Shown here: positions 12,672-24,951 of the stretch, piece by piece | Numbering within the stretch: position 1 is the first letter of the stretch | How the letters are laid out: each line of letters begins with the position of its first letter | Origin: Laguncularia racemosa | Lineage: Eukaryota > Streptophyta > Magnoliopsida > Myrtales > Combretaceae | Assembly (NCBI GenBank): GCA_037954665.1 | Contig: JBBMOL010000038.1 | Span: forward strand, 3,968,001-4,032,000 | Reading direction: 5' to 3' | DNA length: 64,000 bases | Program-made: the position numbers and the translations under genes | Notes under the pieces: generated by a model | The model's input: the letters and a program-made list of their open reading frames with translations, nothing else | Database searches by the model: none | What the model was told of the DNA's origin: nothing

Positions 12672-15600
12672 TAGGGATGCTATCAAGTGGTTGTCATAAG
12701 GCACCTAATCCACTCAACCCACTAATTATCCTATAGGGGTATAGGGTTTTCGGATAGGTTTAGTATTATTTTAAAACCCTTTAAGGTTTTAGGTTAAGTT
12801 TTAGATTTTAGAAAATAACCAAATGAAAAAATCCGACCCATTAAAAAAATATTATGTAATAGCATTTTTAAACCTTAATATGTTTAAACTCAAATTTCAA
12901 AAGTAAAAATTGTGATCTATGGACCTATCACATTACACTCAAGAAGACTATTTTTCTTTTTAATTTTATTTGTTAAAGTTTAAGAAACCCTAATCATATT
13001 TCTATTATCTAATCTCACAATTCCTACTTCCCAATCTCATCTGCATCCATTAATCTCATATCTCTTATAATCTATTTTATGGAATTTTGTCTTTCTTTTT
13101 AGATATTGTTGATTGCTTTTATTGCCTCTAATTGGTCTTAGGCTGGATTGAGTATGCAAACTTACGAATTCCAACCTACAAGAAGAATAAATGTAAGCTA
13201 TCGAAGTGTTGGAGGTATCACCGGTGCTTGGGCTCTAACACTCAAGTTAGAGAAGTAACGTGATGATATGGCAATCAAAACGTGTAAAGAGAATTCAATA
13301 CTTTACCTAGTTAGAGGGACCTCTTATTTATAATGTTGGCATGATATTGTATTTTAGGCAAATAAATCTTCTTGAAAATACGATGTTTATTTTAGATAAA
13401 ATTCAGTAAATTATATACTTCAAATGAGTTAGATTACTTTTCTAATTTGTTCCAACTAGCTTAGGTACTTTCCTATTTTATGATTTTAGTCATGTGAGGC
13501 AAACTCTTGGGCTTTAGGCCAATTCAAGCCTATAACACTTACCCCCCACTTTCATTAGTGGCAAGTGCTAATGAGAGTAGAGGTCATGATGAATTTTTCC
13601 TTGAAACAATGCTAAGATTCTGAGAGGTGTTAATTTGACCTAAAGAGTATGTTGGCCAACCCTTACATTCAAAACACTCGCATTAAAGTTTTCTGATGAG
13701 CTACTCTTCACATCATATTTAGAGTCAAGAATGCAAGGTGGGCCAAAAAATTTGGTCTGCGCCTAAGTGGCCCGCAATGAGTTGGCTCGCACGGCCCACA
13801 AAAAAAAAAAATAAAATAAAATTAGCTCACTAAACTGTCCAATATCAATAATAAAACTAAAAGGCAAAAGTAACAACTAAAAAGGAGATGCAACACACAA
13901 ACATAACACAAAACTTTTATATTCAGATTGTGATTTTGTGCTTAGTCACCACCATTAGAATATGGAAGAAAAAAAAAAGTTTAACATTGCCTTAGAGTTA
14001 AACAAATTAAATGGTTGCGAAAAAAAAGAAGAAGAGAGAAACGATAAATAAAAAAGAGTTGATGATGAAAATAATTTTTTTATTTTGTAAAAAAAAAAAA
14101 AATCTATGCGGGCCATCGCATTCTTGGCTCTAATCATATTACACTATCTAGGTTAACTCGAGATAAGGAGTAACTCCTTTAGGTTAGAGACACCCTATTG
14201 AGCTAGTTGAGGGGATCCGACTTGAGGTTTTCTTGATCGAGCTGCATCCATATCAACAAGCCATTATGAGCAAGTGTCGAGTTCCAGGTTGCCCCCCGAG
14301 CTCAATAAAGGGGAGAGGCTTGTTAGATATGTTTCCATCTTTTCAACTGTCAAATTCAAATCTCACATATGTGTGCATGAATTTGTGCATTTAATGCATA
14401 GAGACACATGGCAAGATGGGGTTCGAAATAACCACAAAGGCTAAGAAATCACAACTCTTCATTATAACATCGAGAAATGTAGAGCAATTCCAAGTGCTCT
14501 AAGAAATTGCACATGTCCTTCTTAATTGCCTATATAAGGCACTAAAACAACCTTTCTTATGCTTTTGCATCCTTTGTTTTCTCAAATTTCCATCAAATGT
14601 CTTAGGTTTTCTTCTAAACTCACGTATTCATCCAATCTTCTTCATGTTACACCATCTTCTTGGACTAATCTTTCAAGTATGGCAAATTCCTCCTCTTTAC
14701 GTATCTTCTCAAATCTTTTTTGGGGGATTATTCCCCCTTTAGTTGCAGCAATGAACAAGGAAGAGCCTTCAAGTCGACCTCCAATGCTAGTATTGTAGGC
14801 TAAGGAAGTGGACAATGCAATTTTAAGGTTGTTTGAAGAAGAGGGCAAAGAGGGAATTTTTAGAGAATTGGCCTTAGACATTTACGCTGACAACGAAGAG
14901 GATCGGAAACTAGTTAGGCCCATTTATGATGAACCCTCCATGTTAGGGTCAAGAAAACTGATGCAAACGTGGTAGCTTTATACTGTACACCCCTTCTGAA
15001 AGGCTGGATTGTCTAACCCGCTCACAGCATGAGCTGTACGTTGATGGCAAGCAACCATTTCTATATAGACCAAAGAATTTCGGAATTCGGGTTACAGTTA
15101 CCCTTCACTACATTTCAGAAAGAGTTCTTCAATTACCCATGTCAACTCGTCCCTGAATGCGTATACGTTATTGGTGGCGTTTGAGAATCTATACGAGTTG
15201 TATAAAGTGAGGCTAACTCCACAACTATTAATTTTTATTAATATTTAAAAAGACGATGAGATGAGCTTTAATTAATTTTTTTAATTTGGTAAATTATGTC
15301 AAAAACTTGTAAGAATATATAATCGATCAGTTGAACTTTATTTAATTTAGAATTTAAATTTTTTGCTAAAAAGAAAATTAAATTTAGATTAATGTCTATA
15401 TAGTATAATTTAATGAAGCTCATTTAATTGAATTTTAAGTTTTCAAGTGTAATTCAATAATATTTCAATGAGATTATTTTATGAGAATTGCAATTATAGG
15501 TAGTCATATTTAATACAATTGTTCTTCTATAAATAATTTATATCATCATACAACATGTTATCACTTAACTCCTAATGTATATTTTTATGAAAGGCAAAAA

Positions 15601-15837
15601 CAAATTATAGAAGTCTTGATAATATCTTGTCTCTTTTATTTCAAATGAAAGTGTTTTCTATAAAATTACAGTGGTAGGTTACGTTGTGGGTTTATAGTAC
15701 CTTTAACGGGGTGGATTTTTTGTATTAAATAAAAACCCAATAAGGTTTTGGAGTGAATCATGGGTAACCCTACAAGATAGCAAGTCTAGTTTAGGTTATA
15801 TAAAACTAGTCCTAAACTAGATTTGGTGGCATCCCTA
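12672..15837. mobile_element. hAT-type DNA transposon, non-autonomous, 3.2 kb
   Basis: The termini are inverted: TAGGGATGCTATCAAG on the left and, reverse complemented, TAGGGATGCCACCAAA on the right. Flanking 8-bp direct repeats are CTTCTATT (12,664-12,671) and CTTCCATT (15,838-15,845). An 8-bp target duplication with TAGGGATG-like ends fits the hAT superfamily. Unit B of the tandem duplication lacks the element at the matching place (about 21.09-21.13 kb), although the flanks have diverged. No hAT transposase is visible. The interior contains a decayed retrotransposon-like coding fragment (14,678-15,215). Confidence 0.65.
14678..15215 (+). pseudogene. Decayed retrotransposon-associated coding fragment
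   Basis: Short open pieces in changing frames together resemble the plant 'putative gypsy-type transposase' (PF04195-like) family. They include a stretch reading FGIRVTVTLH (about 15,077-15,106), then FFNYPCQLVPE (about 15,127-15,159), and after a one-base shift AFENLYELYKVRL (about 15,178-15,216). The P-C-Q-L-V-P and A-F-E-x-L-Y signatures are what suggest the family. Stops and frameshifts make it nonfunctional. It lies inside the hAT-type element, so it was either captured or inserted later. Confidence 0.45.
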
Positions 15838-17629
15838 CTTCCATTTTCCTTCCTTTGGTGCCATGGCCCCTTAACCCTGAAAAAATTAATTACAAAAACC
15901 TACTATAAAGGAAAAAAATATATAGCATATTGAATATTTTAAAGAATAAATTGTATTATGCTGTTTAATTAAGTGGTCAAATGTATATCATTGTAGAAAT
16001 AAAGTTATGAGTTCACATCTCACTATAAACATTTTATTTTTTTCAAGTTTTATTTATTTTTGTCTCTTTTCAAATGGGTTTCATTATCTTTTTACTTTTT
16101 CCTTTTCTTAATATCTAATAAAATTAAATTTATTTATCAAATGTAATAGTTAATTGAATAAATTCTAATTACATACCATTTATTTATAAGTACTCATACC
16201 ATAAATAATAATAACACTATCAATATTATATATGTCTTATGACATAAATCATTAGTAAATAACAAGTCATATTACTCGGTATAATGACGAAAATTACTGG
16301 GTACTATTTAGCAACGCATTATTGAATTATTTATATATGAATTTGATTTTTTTAAAATATTTTTTATGATTTATTTTTATTAATAATGAAGCATACACAT
16401 ATTTTATGTATTAATTTCATTTTATTGTAAATTGATGATTAAATTTTAACTTATATATTAATATATCCCAATGAGAAGGTAAAAAGTTTATTCTTTTAAT
16501 TTTTTTGAAGTACACTAAACATTAAAGATCATTTCACAAAAAAAGTTTGACGCCATTCTCATTGAATTTTATGTATATAAAATACACTATTATTATAAAA
16601 ACTAAAGAATATTTTTCTATGAGTGACATTAATTTAAATAAAAAAAAGTTTAATCCAATCCATCAACTATACGATTATGATTTGTTCCTAATTAAAAGGA
16701 ACCAAATACTCTTATAATTTATTCATTCCATATTCTTTTCTCTCATATTCAATCTTTTTCCTTCTTATTGCCGTATATTTTGTTTGTATGTATCTTCCCT
16801 TTGTTTCTTGAGCCTCTAATGGGTTGGAAGCAGAGTGCAAAAAGATCATAAAATAAACATAGAAAAAGTATAAATACCTATCTAATATTTATTATAATCC
16901 CATAGTTTATAAATAGTAAGTTATGGTAGTAATAAAAAGTGACAGCACTAATTATTAATATTTTAATGTATCGTAAAAAATAATGTAAAGGTGAGGTTAG
17001 CGAAGTGTCACTTCTTCGGATGGTGGCGGTGGTTTTGGTGAATATTCATTCAAACGAGGCCTTGAAATTAAAAAGACAAATGATTTTCCATTTCTCATAA
17101 AGAAAAATCATTTTTCATCATTTACAATCAGATACTTTCATTTATCAGCGAAATTTATCTTCCATTTTCTTTGGTGATATATCTTGGTGTGTGATATTTT
17201 CAATTTCGATATATATATATATATATCACTATCACCATTGTTAGGTGTATAATTACTATAAATAATATCAAAATTATTACTAAACTTTGTGGGTTTTTTT
17301 TTTTTTGTTTTTTAGTCTTACACTTAAGATTTAAAGTTGATACAAGCTCAATTAAATTGTTACTCGTCAATTTAATGTCCCGTTTGATATGTGGAAATTA
17401 ACTTAGAATGGAATTATGATTCAAAGTTCTATTCCTTTTTTTCATTTTTGAAAAGGCTTTCCATAATTTTGCTTTTAAGGAAATTGTGATTCTGTCTTTG
17501 GAGGCAAAATCATGATGCCATTCTACCCTCATCAATTATAATTACTTAAATAACTATTTTAACTTATTAATTTATATTTATTACGTTCACAAATAGGGAC
17601 AATTTTGATAAATACCACTATATGTCATT

Positions 17630-19500
17630 TGTCGAATCTAATTTTAAAATTTTCATTTATGTTCCTAATCTGATTCGTATTAGATCTTATGCTCATTCAA
17701 TATAAATCATCGACTTGAACTAAGAATTTTATTATTTATTTAGAGTCACCACCCAACGAAAGTTAGGAAAAATTATTGAATTAGAACTAATTGAGCAAAT
17801 TAATTTTAATTTAGACAACTAGTGGACGAAATCTCCTCTTTTATTTTTATAAATAAAAAAAGAATAAAGGAAAAACAGATATTCTCCACTCGATGGGCTA
17901 TCCTATTAAAACTTTAAAGTTACCACCTTATCTTTCTGAAATCTAAGTCATGTTCTGATATCTTTAAAAATTACATTAATAACGATTTGGAAAGTGATTA
18001 TTTATTTATTTATTAGAGTTGCCTCATAAAGGTGCCTACGTACCTACTATTTAGGATCAAACAAGCCGTAATTTGCTTTTTATGAAAAATCTTTAGTAGG
18101 TTTATTTAAGTTTTAATTATGAAAACACACCGAATTTACAATTATTATCATTTTAAAGATTTAAAAAAAACATAAGCCTAAGCTTTATTATTTCATTTTT
18201 TAAAAGTCTTGATTTAAGGAAAATCAATTTTGAATTTATTAAAAAAAAAAGATTTTTCTAAGTGACAAAACAATTTATTATTAATTTTTAATTAATATTA
18301 TTAATCTATCTAATTCTAATTTAATAATTAAATTTTATTATTTATTATTTATTATTTTATATTAAATTGGACATATTTATTTATTTAAATTCTAAAACCT
18401 AATTAAAATCTTAAAATTTTTTTCTATTTTCGGATTGCTATTGAAAAAATTATTTCTAATAAATGATTATTTAAATTAAATGGATTAATAAATGAAATAA
18501 AATAAATAAAAACAAAAAAAAAACTAACTAACCTGGATGTAGGTCGCTGGTCGGATCGAGTCGGGTCACATTGATCAAAGGATCCTCGTTAGCGGCATTC
18601 CAGTGGCTTTCGAAGGCAGTTGAAGGCTACTTCTAAGCTTTCTGAGGGTGAGTAATCCAACCGTGGTGATGGATTTCTTCATAAAAGCCTCCAAGTGGTG
18701 GTTCGTGCTTTGGTCAGCGGTCGCAACAAAGGGGGAACTCTGGTAAGCTTCGAAACCTCTGATTTTTGTACTTTTCTCACTTTTTATCTATGATCTAGCT
18801 TCCCTACGTCGTGCTCTATTTATAGGCACCAGAAATCGAGCTGGATAAACTCGGATTTCCCTCCTACAGGCTTGAATGGTATCTTCGGTTGAAACCCAAA
18901 TCCGATTTACTCTAAATTCGTTTAAATCCTTGATTTTGTTACAATTTGTATTAATTGGATGATGTTTATCTTAGTTTTGTTAAAGATTTGTTGGATTTAT
19001 GCCAAAAAAAAAAATCGCATCAAAACGGTCGGATTTCACTTTTCTAGTAGTCGACGATCAATTTGAATGGAGGTTGGAGACAATCACACACCCAGTGCAT
19101 GTGCTCCTTCCGTCCAATCACAAGTTAACGCGTGTCCTAGGCGAAGAGAAAAAAATTGCAACACGCGGATTGCTTCCCCCGCGTTCGAACCCTTGACCCT
19201 CCCCCCCCCCCCCCCCAACTAGGCTAGCTCAATTCTCAGATTTATTGCACATGCATATTATACATAAGCGTGATGATTTTTATTAATTTTATATTATTTT
19301 GAAATTCTAAAAATTTGTAAAAATTATTTAACCTCTTTTATTATTATTTTTACCATTATCTTCCAAAATCGGGATTTTTTTCCTATTTATTTTATTTTTT
19401 TCAATATTTTTTCTTTGATTTTTGCAAAATAGAAGGAAAATTGAAAAAATGAAAAATTAAACATTATTTGTGATTAAGAGGCAAAAATGGGATGTTTACA
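17630..19500 (-). mobile_element. Solo LTR, Ogre-like, minus orientation
   Basis: The reverse complement aligns along its length with the LTRs of the element at 24,676-35,384. It starts TGTAAACATCCCATTTTTGC (at 19,500) and ends AGATTCGACA (at 17,630). Shared internal landmarks are a TATAAATA box (18,817-18,824), a splice-donor-like ATCCAG/GTTAGT (about 18,527-18,538), a tRNA-like A box and B box (19,181-19,226), and the GGGTGGTGACTC-type block near the 3' end. The 5-bp flanks are TCATT (17,625-17,629) and CCATT (19,501-19,505), a target duplication with one change. No internal region remains, so it arose by LTR-LTR recombination. It is clearly older than the full element. Confidence 0.8.
19149..19226 (-). 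promoter_or_regulatory. tRNA-like A box, B box and T-run inside solo LTR
   Basis: On the minus strand an A box (TAGCCTAGTTGG, 19,215-19,226) is followed by a poly-G run. Next come a B-box-like GGTTCGAACGC (19,181-19,191) and a T7 run (19,149-19,155). The T-run could end a Pol III transcript. The poly-C/G tract (C16 on the plus strand, 19,201-19,216) has altered the original spacing. It corresponds in position to the same module in the LTRs at 24,952 and 33,513. Confidence 0.6.
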
Positions 19501-19974
19501 CCATTCCATTCAATAATGTTTTCAAATACAAAAATGGACTTCACATTCCATTATTCATTTTATTCCATTCTATTTCACATTGTTGTCAGACTCAACCCAG
19601 GTGAATGACTCGAACATATAAGAGAGGTAAGGATTAAGGGGAAAAACCAAGTTTGATCGGAAGTTGAACTAAAATTAAACTGAGGTCTAACCATATCATA
19701 CCATTGAGGTCAACCCAACTTTGACAATACTGTTATTTCATTTTAGATCATTCTTGCTTACTATATGACATAAAAAAAGATGACGTGATAAATAATTACT
19801 AACTAAAAAGTATAAGTATGAATAAAGTAATAAATTTTGTAAATAAAAATTCAATTAAATATAATATTTAATAATTTTAAACTTTAAAAATAGATTTAAA
19901 AAACACTTATTCTGATAGTGATTTTGATATATATTGCTATTTTCTACAGTTTGCTATGGCAGAATAGTTAATAC

Positions 19975-20466
19975 TACAGATGTAAACGGGGTCGGGTTTG
20001 GAATGGGTTTATTGAAACCCTAAGCCGACTCAGTAAAAAATATATATGCCCAAAACCTGTCTTGACCCAATAGGGTTTTGTTTTTTTTTTCACCCCAACT
20101 CGATTAACAAATGACGCGAACCGAACTCAGCCCGAATGGCGATTAAATCTCTTTTTTTTTTCATATTTTAACTTATTTTCATATGTCATTTTTTAATTTA
20201 TTATTAATCTATTTATGATGAAAAAAAAAGAGAAATTAAATATAAAAATAAAATAAAATATATTAATTATAAATTATAATATTAATTTATTATTTAAAAA
20301 AAAATAGGTCAATTTTTTAATTGGTTTTTTTTTAGATCTCGTAATTCAATTATAAACCATATTAGATTTTATTTCATATCCTAAAACCTAATCTTAAACT
20401 TTATAGGATTTTTATCAAGTCGGAGGAAACGGATACCATGTTACCATCACTCTGATTGCATCTCTA
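19975..20466. mobile_element. hAT MITE, 492 bp
   Basis: The left end TACAGATGTAAAC and the reverse-complemented right end TAGAGATGCAATC form imperfect inverted termini. An exact 8-bp target duplication, GTTAATAC, flanks it (19,967-19,974 and 20,467-20,474). Unit A of the tandem duplication shows the empty site near 12,057-12,064 (ATAGTTAA). It has no coding capacity. The GGGTCGGGTTTGG start is common in plant hAT-derived MITEs. Confidence 0.8.
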
Positions 20467-22180
20467 GTTAATACGTGAGGAATGGAGAATTAGGAAAGAG
20501 GACCGACAAAAAAGGGTGGTGCATTGTTCAATAAAATCAACTTTTGGGTAGGAACTAATGATGAGATGTGCGAGTCAACCGTCAAGCTCCATTTGATCCG
20601 GACACCATCTTAAGGAGCCGCTTGACGTTTTTCGGTTCCTCAATCTTCAATCATGTCTCCATTTTTCCAGTCCGTTAATATTCTTTCTTACTTTGCAACC
20701 CGTCTTTTTATATATTTATCCATCAAAGATTGTCTTCTTCGTTATTATTAAGGTTTCTTAGGGCATTATAAGACGTATAAATTTAAATCACATGTTTGGG
20801 TTTACAAAGCCCATGTTTGAGTTGAGGAAAGGCATTAGAAGGCTGGAATGTGGGATTTTTAAGAAATTTACTATTATTTAGAAAACAAGGGAGAATGGAT
20901 ATAGGAAAGAAAGTTTTCTTAGGCTCCACTAAATTTAGTTTTCCTTCAAATTGAAAAGAAAGGGAAAGGAAAGTGAAAAAGCTATTTAATTTTTCACTTC
21001 ATCATTTTTTTTATCCCATTTTATTATTTTTTATAGATATATTAGTAATTTTATATTATACTTTATTTTATCTTTTAATAATGATTAAGATTCCTTTCCT
21101 TTATTGCCCAAACATATTAGAAGTATGGGCAAGCTTGGGGGGTGTAAGGGGCCCTAGCCTCCCAAGTCCAAAAAACTAATTATGAAAATTTACTATAAAG
21201 GAAAAAATATATAGTATATTGAATGTTTTAAAGAATAAATTTTATTATATTATTTGGTTAAGTGATTAAATATATGTCATTATAGACATAAGGTTATGAG
21301 TTCAAATCTCACTATAAATATTTCACTTTTCTAAATTGTATTTATTATTTCTCTCTCGTCAAATAGGTTTCATTATCTTTTTAATTTTCTTCCTTTCTTT
21401 GATATATAATAAAATTAAATTCATCTATTAAAAGTAATAGTTAACTGAATAAATTGTAATTACGTTATATTTATTTTTAAGTACTCATACCATAAATAAT
21501 AATAACATTATCAATGTTACATTGGTCTTATAACATAAAATATTAGTAAATAGGAAGTCATATTACTCGATATAATGATGAAAATGAATATGTACTATTA
21601 AGTAACCCATTGTCAAATTATTTATATTGAGTTTGATTTTTTTTGTTTAAATATTTTAATGATTTATTTTTATTGATAACAAAAATTACACATATTTTAT
21701 GTATTAATTTCATTTTTTTTATAAATTGATGATTAAATTTACTTTATATGTTAATAAACCCCAATGAGAAAATACAAAGCTTATTCTTTTAAATTTTTTT
21801 AGGTATACTAAGCATTAAAGATCATTTCACAAAAAGGTTTGATTCTCATTCTCTTTGAATTTTAAGAAGTATTGTAGGTAGACTTATTAACAAAATTCTT
21901 TTATGTATATAAGATATACTATTATTATAAAAACTAATAGATATTTTTCTAATAGTAGCATTAATTTAAATAAAAAAAGTTTGATCCAACCCCATCAGCT
22001 GTATGGTTCTGCATCTATCCTAATTAGAAGGAATCAAGCTATAATCCTTCGTCCCATATTCAATCATTTTCCTTCTTCTCATTGCTATACATTTAGCTCA
22101 TACACATCTTTTCTTTATTTCCTGAGCCTCTAATGGATTAGAGACAGAGTGCAAAAAGATCATAAAATAAACATAGGAAA

Positions 22181-23739
22181 ACTACTGACGGAATAAAATC
22201 AACGCATGATAATAATCTTCCATATGATTCCGAAACTTCCAAAAACTAATAAAAGCTACGTCCGAGTAAAATGTACGCGCAGTGTTTGGGAATCGATTGA
22301 GTGAAGCAATGGACTAATGATGGCATAGCCATGCAATGCGACTTTACCCTTAACTTTTCTTTTCCCGTAATTCCCATCCATCCTTACTAGCTTTATATCA
22401 ATCACTTCCACATTCGTAATTTGACCAATTACAATCACATAAATTGCCAGAAGGACTATTCAGTTGCTGTCAAATCAACCCAAAAATATGCTGATGTTAT
22501 ATGCTAGCCAGAAGTCTGGAAACATTTTCCACGTAAAAACACTGTAATGGAGAGCGGTGGCCATTGAGAGCATCCGCCGGTAGCGTGGATTAAAATCAAT
22601 GCCACGGAGCGGTAAGTGAGGAAGATAGGAAAGTGGAGATTAAGAAACTCAAGCAATGTGTGCTGCAATGGAGGCCAAGGAGCTGCAATAGGAGTCCTGA
22701 TCTTTTTGGCAAAACATGTGATGCAGAACAATAATTACGCCTGCTTCGACGGAAATGTGCTGCTGAAGTAGGGAATTTTGTGTTAAATGACCATTGTGGT
22801 TGTTGTAGGTAAACATCTGGCTGGTTTAGAATTGGCCCAAAACCGTCGAATCAAGAGTTGTAGGGAGGGGAAACCAAAACTGGTTTAGGAGACGAGTTGA
22901 GTCGGTTCTCTTGACCCGGCAGTTCATGGGCTGATTCGGGTTCTGAACCAGCCCTTCGAGTGTTTTTTTTTTTTGAATGATTTTTTTAATCTCTATTTTT
23001 TTAATAATTTATTTGATATTATTCATGTATATTTTTTTTAGTTAGTTTGGTTTTTAGTTGGGATCAAATTTATAAATTTTAGTGGACAATTTACATTTTT
23101 TTTATAAGACTAAAAATCATAATCCTAATCAAATTTCCAAGCAAACCATTATGAAAAAGAAAGGGAAATTGTAAATAATTTTCTAAACTCTAGCGTTGTT
23201 GTAAATATATACATGAACTTTCAAATATTGTAAATAATTTTCTTAAATTTTGATAAATTGACAACATAAAAGACGTTTGCCTTTTCAATTAAAAAATCGT
23301 GCTAAGGTTAAAGTTTAGTGGTTGTTGAAGTAAATTTTGATTAATTTAATGGGGGTATTTCCATATCAAGGTCAATGTTTAAGAGGCATAATTTGCAACC
23401 TTTAGAGTTATATATTAATTTATCAAAATTTAAAAGTTCAAGTGATATATACATATCTAGACCAAATTTTTAGGAAAGTATTGGCATTTCATTTTTTTTT
23501 TTTAAAAAAAAAAGAATTTTCAATTTGATTTGCTTCATTTCATAGTTTAGTTTGTCTTAGTTGGTCATTTTCTTGCTCCTACCTCTCAATCTCTCTTTCT
23601 CTCACTATGTTTGGTGTTTCTTATAATTGTACTTGAGTTATACAAGGTTTTTTTTTTTATAGTATAATTGATAGATGAAGCTATAGTAACTTGCTTCTCG
23701 AGTTAGAAACACATTATTTTATTAAGTAAAAGCAAAGTG
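22181..23739. other. Intergenic DNA, unresolved
   Basis: Positions 22,181-22,340 repeat 10,430-10,612. The 22,500-22,950 part has higher GC and a 75-codon open stretch on the minus strand, but no recognised domain. Around 22,800-22,960 are GGTTTAGG and GACCCGG-rich words typical of hAT-derived repeats. The rest is AT-rich. Confidence 0.4.
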
Positions 23740-24470
23740 TTATTTTAAAAGAACTTGTCAAAAATGCAATTTTAGTACCTTGCAATTACATAGAAAATTA
23801 GTAAAAAGATTCCATAAAGTAAAAGATATATTTAAAAAAAAAAAGTTTTAGAAACTTCGGCTAACCATTCTTCTACCTTTGATTGATGTTAAAATATAGG
23901 GATTTGAAACCACCACCAACCTAGCTAAAATAGGAATTTTGGGTGCTCTCTTCTTTTAGGTTCTAAGGGATGCTTACACAATTCCTTTTAGAATTTTGCA
24001 CGCACATACACAAGACTTACATTCACCGGAAGTGATAGATTATACCTGTGAGAGTAAAGTGCATTAGGAAGCTCATAGACATGAGTACCTAGGATATAGG
24101 ATTTGAAGTAAGTGATATTTTTGAAAAACTCATTGAAAATATGATCTTATTGCCTTGTGATTACACAAAAAAATTGTAAAGAGATTTCGTAAATTAAAAG
24201 ACATAGAAAAGTTTTAGAAACTTAGGCTAACCTATCATCTTAGCTTGGACTAAGGTTAAAAATATGGGGACCCATAACCAACTCCATTCAATCAGCCCTA
24301 AATAGGAATTTTTGGATTTGTCTTCTTGCATTTAGGTTCTAATGGATGCTTGCACATTCCCCTCTAGAAATTTACACACGTACAAATGAGACTTGCATTC
24401 CCTAAAAGTGGTTGATTATATTTATGAGAGTGAGTCTATTATGATGCTTAAGACAAGATTAATCGGGATC
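23740..24470 (+). repeat. Diverged tandem duplication, period about 366 bp
   Basis: Two direct copies (about 23,740-24,100 and 24,105-24,470) share GTTTTAGAAACTT followed by GGCTAACC, then TAGGTTCTAA and GGATGCTT, and a GAGAGT-containing tail. The spacing is 366 bp at GAAACTT (23,851 to 24,217). No gene was recognised. The LTR element at 24,676 inserted about 200 bp further right. Confidence 0.75.
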
Positions 24471-24670
24471 TAGGTTTAAAGTGGTGTTATTTAGTTTAGA
24501 ATAAGGTTAATTCATAAAGAAAGACCCTTAAAAGACTCTTAGTGGTAAGGACCCTACTTTTTTATTTTGGAAACCTTACTAAATGTAAATTATGACTCAA
24601 ATGTATGTCATTTATGTTGTAATTATCCCTGTTAGGATTTTCAGTGTTGAAGGAGATGTATGAGTCAATG

Positions 24671-24675
24671 AGGAG
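24671..24675. repeat. Target-site duplication AGGAG, left
   Basis: AGGAG immediately precedes the 5' LTR and is repeated exactly at 35,385-35,389 after the 3' LTR. A 5-bp target duplication is normal for LTR retrotransposons. Confidence 0.9.
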
Positions 24676-24911
24676 TGTAAACACCCCATTTTTGCCATTG
24701 GAATCAACAATTCTCAATAATAAATCAATTTTTCAATTTTTCCTAATTTTTCCTAATTTAGCATAAGATAATAAAAATGTTCAAAAAAATAAAAATAAAT
24801 AGGAAAACACTTCAATTTTGAAAAATGATTTCAGAAATGGAAATAATAAATAATAAACAATTTTTACAAATTTTTGGAATTTTCAAAAAATACAAAAAAT
24901 GGAAAAATCGC

Positions 24912-24927
24912 ATTGCATATATGCAAT
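24912..24927. other. 16-bp perfect palindrome in LTR U3
   Basis: ATTGCATATATGCAAT is a perfect inverted repeat about 35 bp before the tRNA-like module. It is identical at 33,473-33,488 in the 3' LTR. The matching solo-LTR segment is degenerate (about 19,240-19,262). Confidence 0.7.
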
Positions 24928-24951
24928 TTGCGAAAATAAAAAAATCAGGAA

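Larger units (their letters stand above)
11457..16866 (+). repeat. Tandem duplication unit A
   Basis: Unit A and unit B (from 16,867) begin with the same AGTATAAATACC and stay colinear. Landmarks are AAAAAGTGACAGCACTAATT, CTTCTTCGGATGGTGGCGGT and GGCCTTGAAAT (11.5-11.7 kb and 16.9-17.1 kb), TTATCCATCAAAGATTGTCT (12.3 and 20.7 kb), and a shared AGCCTCTAATGG tail (16.8 and 22.1 kb). The core is about 2.2 kb; the rest of the 5.4 kb is the inserted hAT-type element at 12,672-15,837. No gene is evident in the core. Confidence 0.85.
16867..22180 (+). repeat. Tandem duplication unit B
   Basis: Second copy of the block described for unit A, joined to it directly at 16,866/16,867. It is interrupted by an insertion-rich stretch from about 17,370 to 19,830, which includes the solo LTR at 17,630-19,500, and by a hAT MITE at 19,975-20,466. 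After removing these, the copy follows unit A to the AGCCTCTAATGG tail near 22,125. It then continues into sequence also found at 10,430-10,612. Confidence 0.85.
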
